Assembly: GCA_947630095.1 (NCBI GenBank)
Contig: CANRGI010000037.1
Span: 1-9,439, forward strand
From: an uncultured Bacilli bacterium
GTDB lineage: Bacteria > Bacillota_I > Bacilli_A > RF39 > UBA660
Direction: 5' to 3'
DNA length: 9,439 bases
The notes under the pieces were generated by a model, which had not been told where the DNA came from, did no database searches, and saw only the letters and a list, made by a program, of their open reading frames with translations. This document shows positions 6,921-9,439 of the stretch, piece by piece (position 1 is the first letter of the stretch; each line of letters starts with the position of its first letter). The translations under genes and the position numbers were made by a program.

Positions 6921-7592
6921 ATGAGAATTTTAGTAGTAGAAGACGAAGATGCCCTTGCCGATGTTATTTCTATAAAACTTGGAACCCAAAAATATGAAGT
7001 TGATACTTGCTTTAATGGGGAAGATGGTCTATATAATGCCTTAACAAATGTTTATGATTTAATAATTCTTGATATTATGTTACCTAAAGTAAATGGTTTA
7101 GAAATACTAAAAGAGATAAAAGAACATGATATAAGTGCCAAAGTAATAATGCTTACTGCTAAATCTGAATTAGAAGATAAATTAAAAGGTTTTGATTTAG
7201 GTGCAGACGATTATGTTACTAAACCCTTTCACATAGAAGAATTAATAGCAAGAGTAAACGCCCAACTAAGGGGTATTGGTAAAGTTAAAGATATTTTAGA
7301 GTATAGTGATTTATCTCTAAATATTAGAACTTCTATCTTAACTTGTAAAAATACAAACGAAACCATAAATATCCCTTATAGAGAATTTCTTTTACTTGAA
7401 TATTTCATTAAAAATAAAGAACAAATCATATCAAAAGAACAAATCTATGATAAAGTCTGGGGTTTAGAAAGTGATTATGAGTCTAATAATTTAGAAGCAT
7501 ACTTATCATTTTTAAGAAAGAAAATAAAAATTATAGGTTCAAAAGTAAATATCAAAGCAGTCCGTAACTTAGGTTATAAAATGGAGGGATAA
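6921..7592 (+). CDS. OmpR/PhoB-family DNA-binding response regulator
   Basis: This 223-residue protein has a receiver domain (1-118) and a winged-helix output domain (about 126-222). In the receiver, E7 and D8 with E9 form the acidic pocket, D51 (ILDIMLP) is the phosphorylation site, T79 (MLTA) is the switch residue and K101 (TKPF) the conserved lysine; all are present. The output domain shows IPYREFLLLEYFIKNKEQIISKEQIYDKVWG, a recognition helix around 188-202 and the closing wing KAVRNLGYKMEG. It should be phosphorylated by the kinase encoded 2 bases downstream and bind direct repeats as a dimer, probably the TTAAYRTT boxes at 6868 and 8846. TGGAGGT (6908-6914) supports the ATG. By gene order with an FtsX-like permease it resembles peptide- or envelope-stress regulators; the signal is unknown. 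Confidence 0.92.
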   Translation: MRILVVEDEDALADVISIKLGTQKYEVDTCFNGEDGLYNALTNVYDLIILDIMLPKVNGLEILKEIKEHDISAKVIMLTAKSELEDKLKGFDLGADDYVTKPFHIEELIARVNAQLRGIGKVKDILEYSDLSLNIRTSILTCKNTNETINIPYREFLLLEYFIKNKEQIISKEQIYDKVWGLESDYESNNLEAYLSFLRKKIKIIGSKVNIKAVRNLGYKMEG

Positions 7593-7594
7593 AT

Positions 7595-8818
7595 ATGGAA
7601 AATTTAAAGAATAAAACATTTTTTACAATTTTTATTATTATTTCTTTATTTGCTTTTGTCTTTGCAATATTTTTTAATATTCAAACATACCATAGAGAAT
7701 ACACTGGAATATTAAATAATTTAACTAGAATGAAAAATTTAACACTAGAAAGGCACGAACCATTTGATAAAGAAATGAAACCTATTAATGACGACTTACA
7801 CAATAGAAAAGTAATGGACTATGAAGTTTATACGTTTATTTTAAATGAAAATAATGAAATTATTGATAAAATAAGTCATAACGACAATGCTATTAGTAAG
7901 GATATGATATCAAAAGCAGAAAGTATCATTGATACCACTAGTGAAAGTAAAATAAAAATAGGCTTTCTATATTTTAATAAATATGCTTATAATTTAGAAA
8001 TAAATAAATCTTTAACCATTGTAAACATTACTAATACTAGGACCCTATTACTAACTAACTTAATAATATCTTTATTTTTAATATGTATTATTGAAATTAT
8101 TGTCTATATTATTTCTAAAAAAATAACTGAATGGATAACTAAACCTGTTCTTGAAAGTTTTAGTAGAGAAAAAGAATTTGTCGCTAATGCATCTCACGAA
8201 CTTAAAACCCCACTTGCAGTTATGATGGCTAACATTGACTGTTTAGAAGTAAATAAGAAAAATGAAAAATGGATAAATAATTTAAAAAGTGAATCTGATA
8301 GAATGTCTAATTTAATAACGAGATTACTTGATTTATCTAAAACTGAATATTTAAAAAAAGAAAACTTTATTAAAAATGATATTTCTATGATTATAGAAAA
8401 ACGCGCCTTAACCTTTGAAAGTTTGGCTTTTGAAAAAAACGTAACTATAGAAACTAATATTAAAGAAAAAATAAACTTTCTATGTCATAAAGAAAGTATT
8501 GACGAATTAATTTCTATTCTAATCGATAATGCCATTAGTCATAGTAAAGAAAATAGTAAAATAAAAGTAAACCTAACTAATGATAAAAATGAAATAAAAT
8601 TAGAAGTAATTAATAATGGAGAACCTATTTCACCAGAAGAACAAGATAAAATATTTGAAAGATTTTATCGTAATGATAAAAGTCATAATCGTAAAAGTGG
8701 AAGATATGGTCTAGGTCTTGCTATTGCTAAAAATATAGTAACTTCCCACAATGGAACTATAAAGGCTTATTCTAAAGATGGATATACTACTTTTGAAGTC
8801 AAATTTACTGAACATTAA
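7595..8818 (+). CDS. Membrane sensor histidine kinase partnered with the response regulator
   Basis: This 407-residue kinase has a transmembrane helix at about 9-28, an extracytoplasmic sensor region of about 120 residues, and a second helix at about 150-173. The dimerisation/phosphoacceptor domain has FVANASHELKTPL with H201. The ATPase domain has the N box (ILIDNAISH, N312), an F box (KIFERFYR, 353-359) and the G2 box YGLGLAI (371-377). The G1 box reads NNGEPI, so the usual adenine-contacting Asp is Asn (N340); this variant is common in Firmicute kinases and need not abolish activity. The sensor region has no Cys pair or Met-rich stretch suggesting copper sensing. Its ribosome binding site GGAGGG (7583-7588) lies within the last codons of the response regulator gene, so the two are coupled. 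A hairpin overlaps its stop codon. Confidence 0.92.
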   Translation: MENLKNKTFFTIFIIISLFAFVFAIFFNIQTYHREYTGILNNLTRMKNLTLERHEPFDKEMKPINDDLHNRKVMDYEVYTFILNENNEIIDKISHNDNAISKDMISKAESIIDTTSESKIKIGFLYFNKYAYNLEINKSLTIVNITNTRTLLLTNLIISLFLICIIEIIVYIISKKITEWITKPVLESFSREKEFVANASHELKTPLAVMMANIDCLEVNKKNEKWINNLKSESDRMSNLITRLLDLSKTEYLKKENFIKNDISMIIEKRALTFESLAFEKNVTIETNIKEKINFLCHKESIDELISILIDNAISHSKENSKIKVNLTNDKNEIKLEVINNGEPISPEEQDKIFERFYRNDKSHNRKSGRYGLGLAIAKNIVTSHNGTIKAYSKDGYTTFEVKFTEH

Positions 8819-8848
8819 CAAAAAAGTTAATGTTTTTTCTATTTTTTA
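8811..8848 (+). terminator. Terminator or attenuator hairpin overlapping the kinase stop codon
   Basis: AACATTAAC (8811-8819) and GTTAATGTT (8826-8834) form a perfect 9-base stem with a 6-A loop. The last stem bases and those after them run as T (8833-8838), with a second T run at 8842-8847. The left arm includes the kinase TAA. It would end or reduce transcription before the permease gene, which then has its own promoter. Confidence 0.75.
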
Positions 8849-8877
8849 ATGTTTCTTTAATATTCATATAATAAAAT
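8842..8877 (+). promoter_or_regulatory. Second copy of the response-regulator box, before the ABC permease
   Basis: Half-sites TTAATGTT (8846-8853) and TTAATATT (8857-8864) are 11 bases apart, then 7 bases to the -10 box TAAAAT (8872-8877). The block 8842-8878 matches 6864-6900 at 31 of 37 positions without gaps. An overlapping TATAAT at 8867-8872 is an alternative -10, but its spacing differs from the first copy. An extra TTAATGTT occurs at 8827-8834 inside the terminator stem. Activation of the transporter by the adjacent regulator is inferred. Confidence 0.65.
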
Positions 8878-8902
8878 GTTATTGTTTTAAAGGAGGAATA
8901 TT

Positions 8903-9439
8903 ATGTTTATATTAAAAAATGCTTGGATTTCAATTAAAAGAAACAAAGGAAGGAATATTTTAATAGGTACAATTATTTTAATTATTGCCTGTGCTTGTAC
9001 AATAACACTCGCGATTAAAAACACGGCAAGTTATCTAATAAATTCTTATAAAAGTGCTTATGATAAAGAAGTTACAATTAGTTTCAATCGGGCTAATATG
9101 ATGAAAGGCTTTGACCCATCTATCCAAGAAGGTAGAGAAAATGTTAGAGAAAAATTTGATAGTATTGCTAGTTTTGGACTAAGTGATATTATGTCTTTCG
9201 CAGATAGTGATTACATAGAAAGTTATTATTATACTGATAGTATTGAACTAAATGGTAACAACATTGAAAAAGCAGAAATTGAAGCAAATAATAATATGCC
9301 AGGTGGCTTTGGTCACGGCAAAGAAAATAATATGAGTACTTTAGATTTTACTTTAACAGGTTATAGTTCTTTAGACGCTATGAGTGAATTTATAAATGGT
9401 ACTTATACTATGAGTGAAATAAGTGATAATGCTTGGGAT
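8903..9439 (+). CDS. FtsX/MacB-like ABC transporter permease, N-terminal part
   Basis: An open frame of 179 codons runs off the window. AAAGGAGG (8889-8896) is 6 bases before the ATG. The start MFILKNAWISIKRNKGRN is the typical cytoplasmic lead of FtsX-type permeases, followed by one transmembrane helix (about 19-40, ILIGTIILIIACACTITLAI). A large extracytoplasmic domain then begins, as in MacB-type permeases, which move peptides or lipoproteins across or out of the envelope together with a separate ATPase. The region near residues 130-143 (NNMPGGFGHGKENN) is a Gly-rich loop with one His. Together with the upstream two-component system and shared promoter box, it suggests a stress- or antimicrobial-peptide-responsive transporter. 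The ATPase gene would be beyond the window. Confidence 0.85.
   Translation, partial: MFILKNAWISIKRNKGRNILIGTIILIIACACTITLAIKNTASYLINSYKSAYDKEVTISFNRANMMKGFDPSIQEGRENVREKFDSIASFGLSDIMSFADSDYIESYYYTDSIELNGNNIEKAEIEANNNMPGGFGHGKENNMSTLDFTLTGYSSLDAMSEFINGTYTMSEISDNAWD

Noticed and set aside
8867..8872. TATAAT as the -10 box of the permease promoter
   Set aside because: It is the better hexamer alone, but only TAAAAT at 8872-8877 keeps the 7-base distance from the direct repeat seen at the response regulator promoter. It remains an alternative.

Overview
The window is a strongly A+T-rich stretch of bacterial DNA that uses the standard code, with TGG for Trp and both TAA and TGA as stops. GGAGG-type ribosome binding sites, compact plus-strand operons and the protein families point to a low-GC Bacillota or Mycoplasmatota-like bacterium. 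The species cannot be named from the sequence. All convincing genes lie on the plus strand.

Left part (1-4141), accessory and defence-like. A 35-codon tail of an upstream gene (weakly AbiEii-like) runs into a roughly 707-residue protein with an N-terminal DUF3800-type domain and a long TPR-like helical C-terminus. A strong hairpin terminator follows. Next is a complete type IV toxin-antitoxin pair, abiEi (antitoxin and repressor) and abiEii (nucleotidyltransferase toxin), overlapping by 7 bases. It is driven by a clear sigma-A-type promoter flanked by perfect 10-base inverted-repeat arms that suit AbiEi autoregulation. After its terminator, the same 85-base promoter/operator occurs again (83/85 identical), fused at a TAAT junction to an eroded 3' remnant of an abiEi gene. 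This second copy keeps both operator arms intact but has a damaged -10 box, and it sits directly upstream of the next gene.

Middle part (4138-6830). An ElaA-type GNAT acetyltransferase is followed, 56 bases later, by a full-length Cu(+)-exporting P1B-type ATPase (CopA) with one N-terminal heavy-metal-binding domain. No CsoR, CopY or CopZ gene is visible nearby.

Right part (6921-9439). An OmpR-family response regulator and its sensor histidine kinase form a tight pair, followed by the start of an FtsX/MacB-like ABC transporter permease cut by the window edge. The promoters before the regulator and before the permease share a 37-base block (31 identical positions). Each holds two TTAAYRTT half-sites 11 bases apart, then exactly 7 bases, then a -10 box. 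The likely reading is that the response regulator activates both its own operon and the transporter, in the manner of envelope-stress or peptide-antibiotic-response systems.

The most interesting points are the duplicated, partly deleted abiE control region now placed before elaA, the DUF3800-TPR protein beside an AbiE locus, and the shared response-regulator box.
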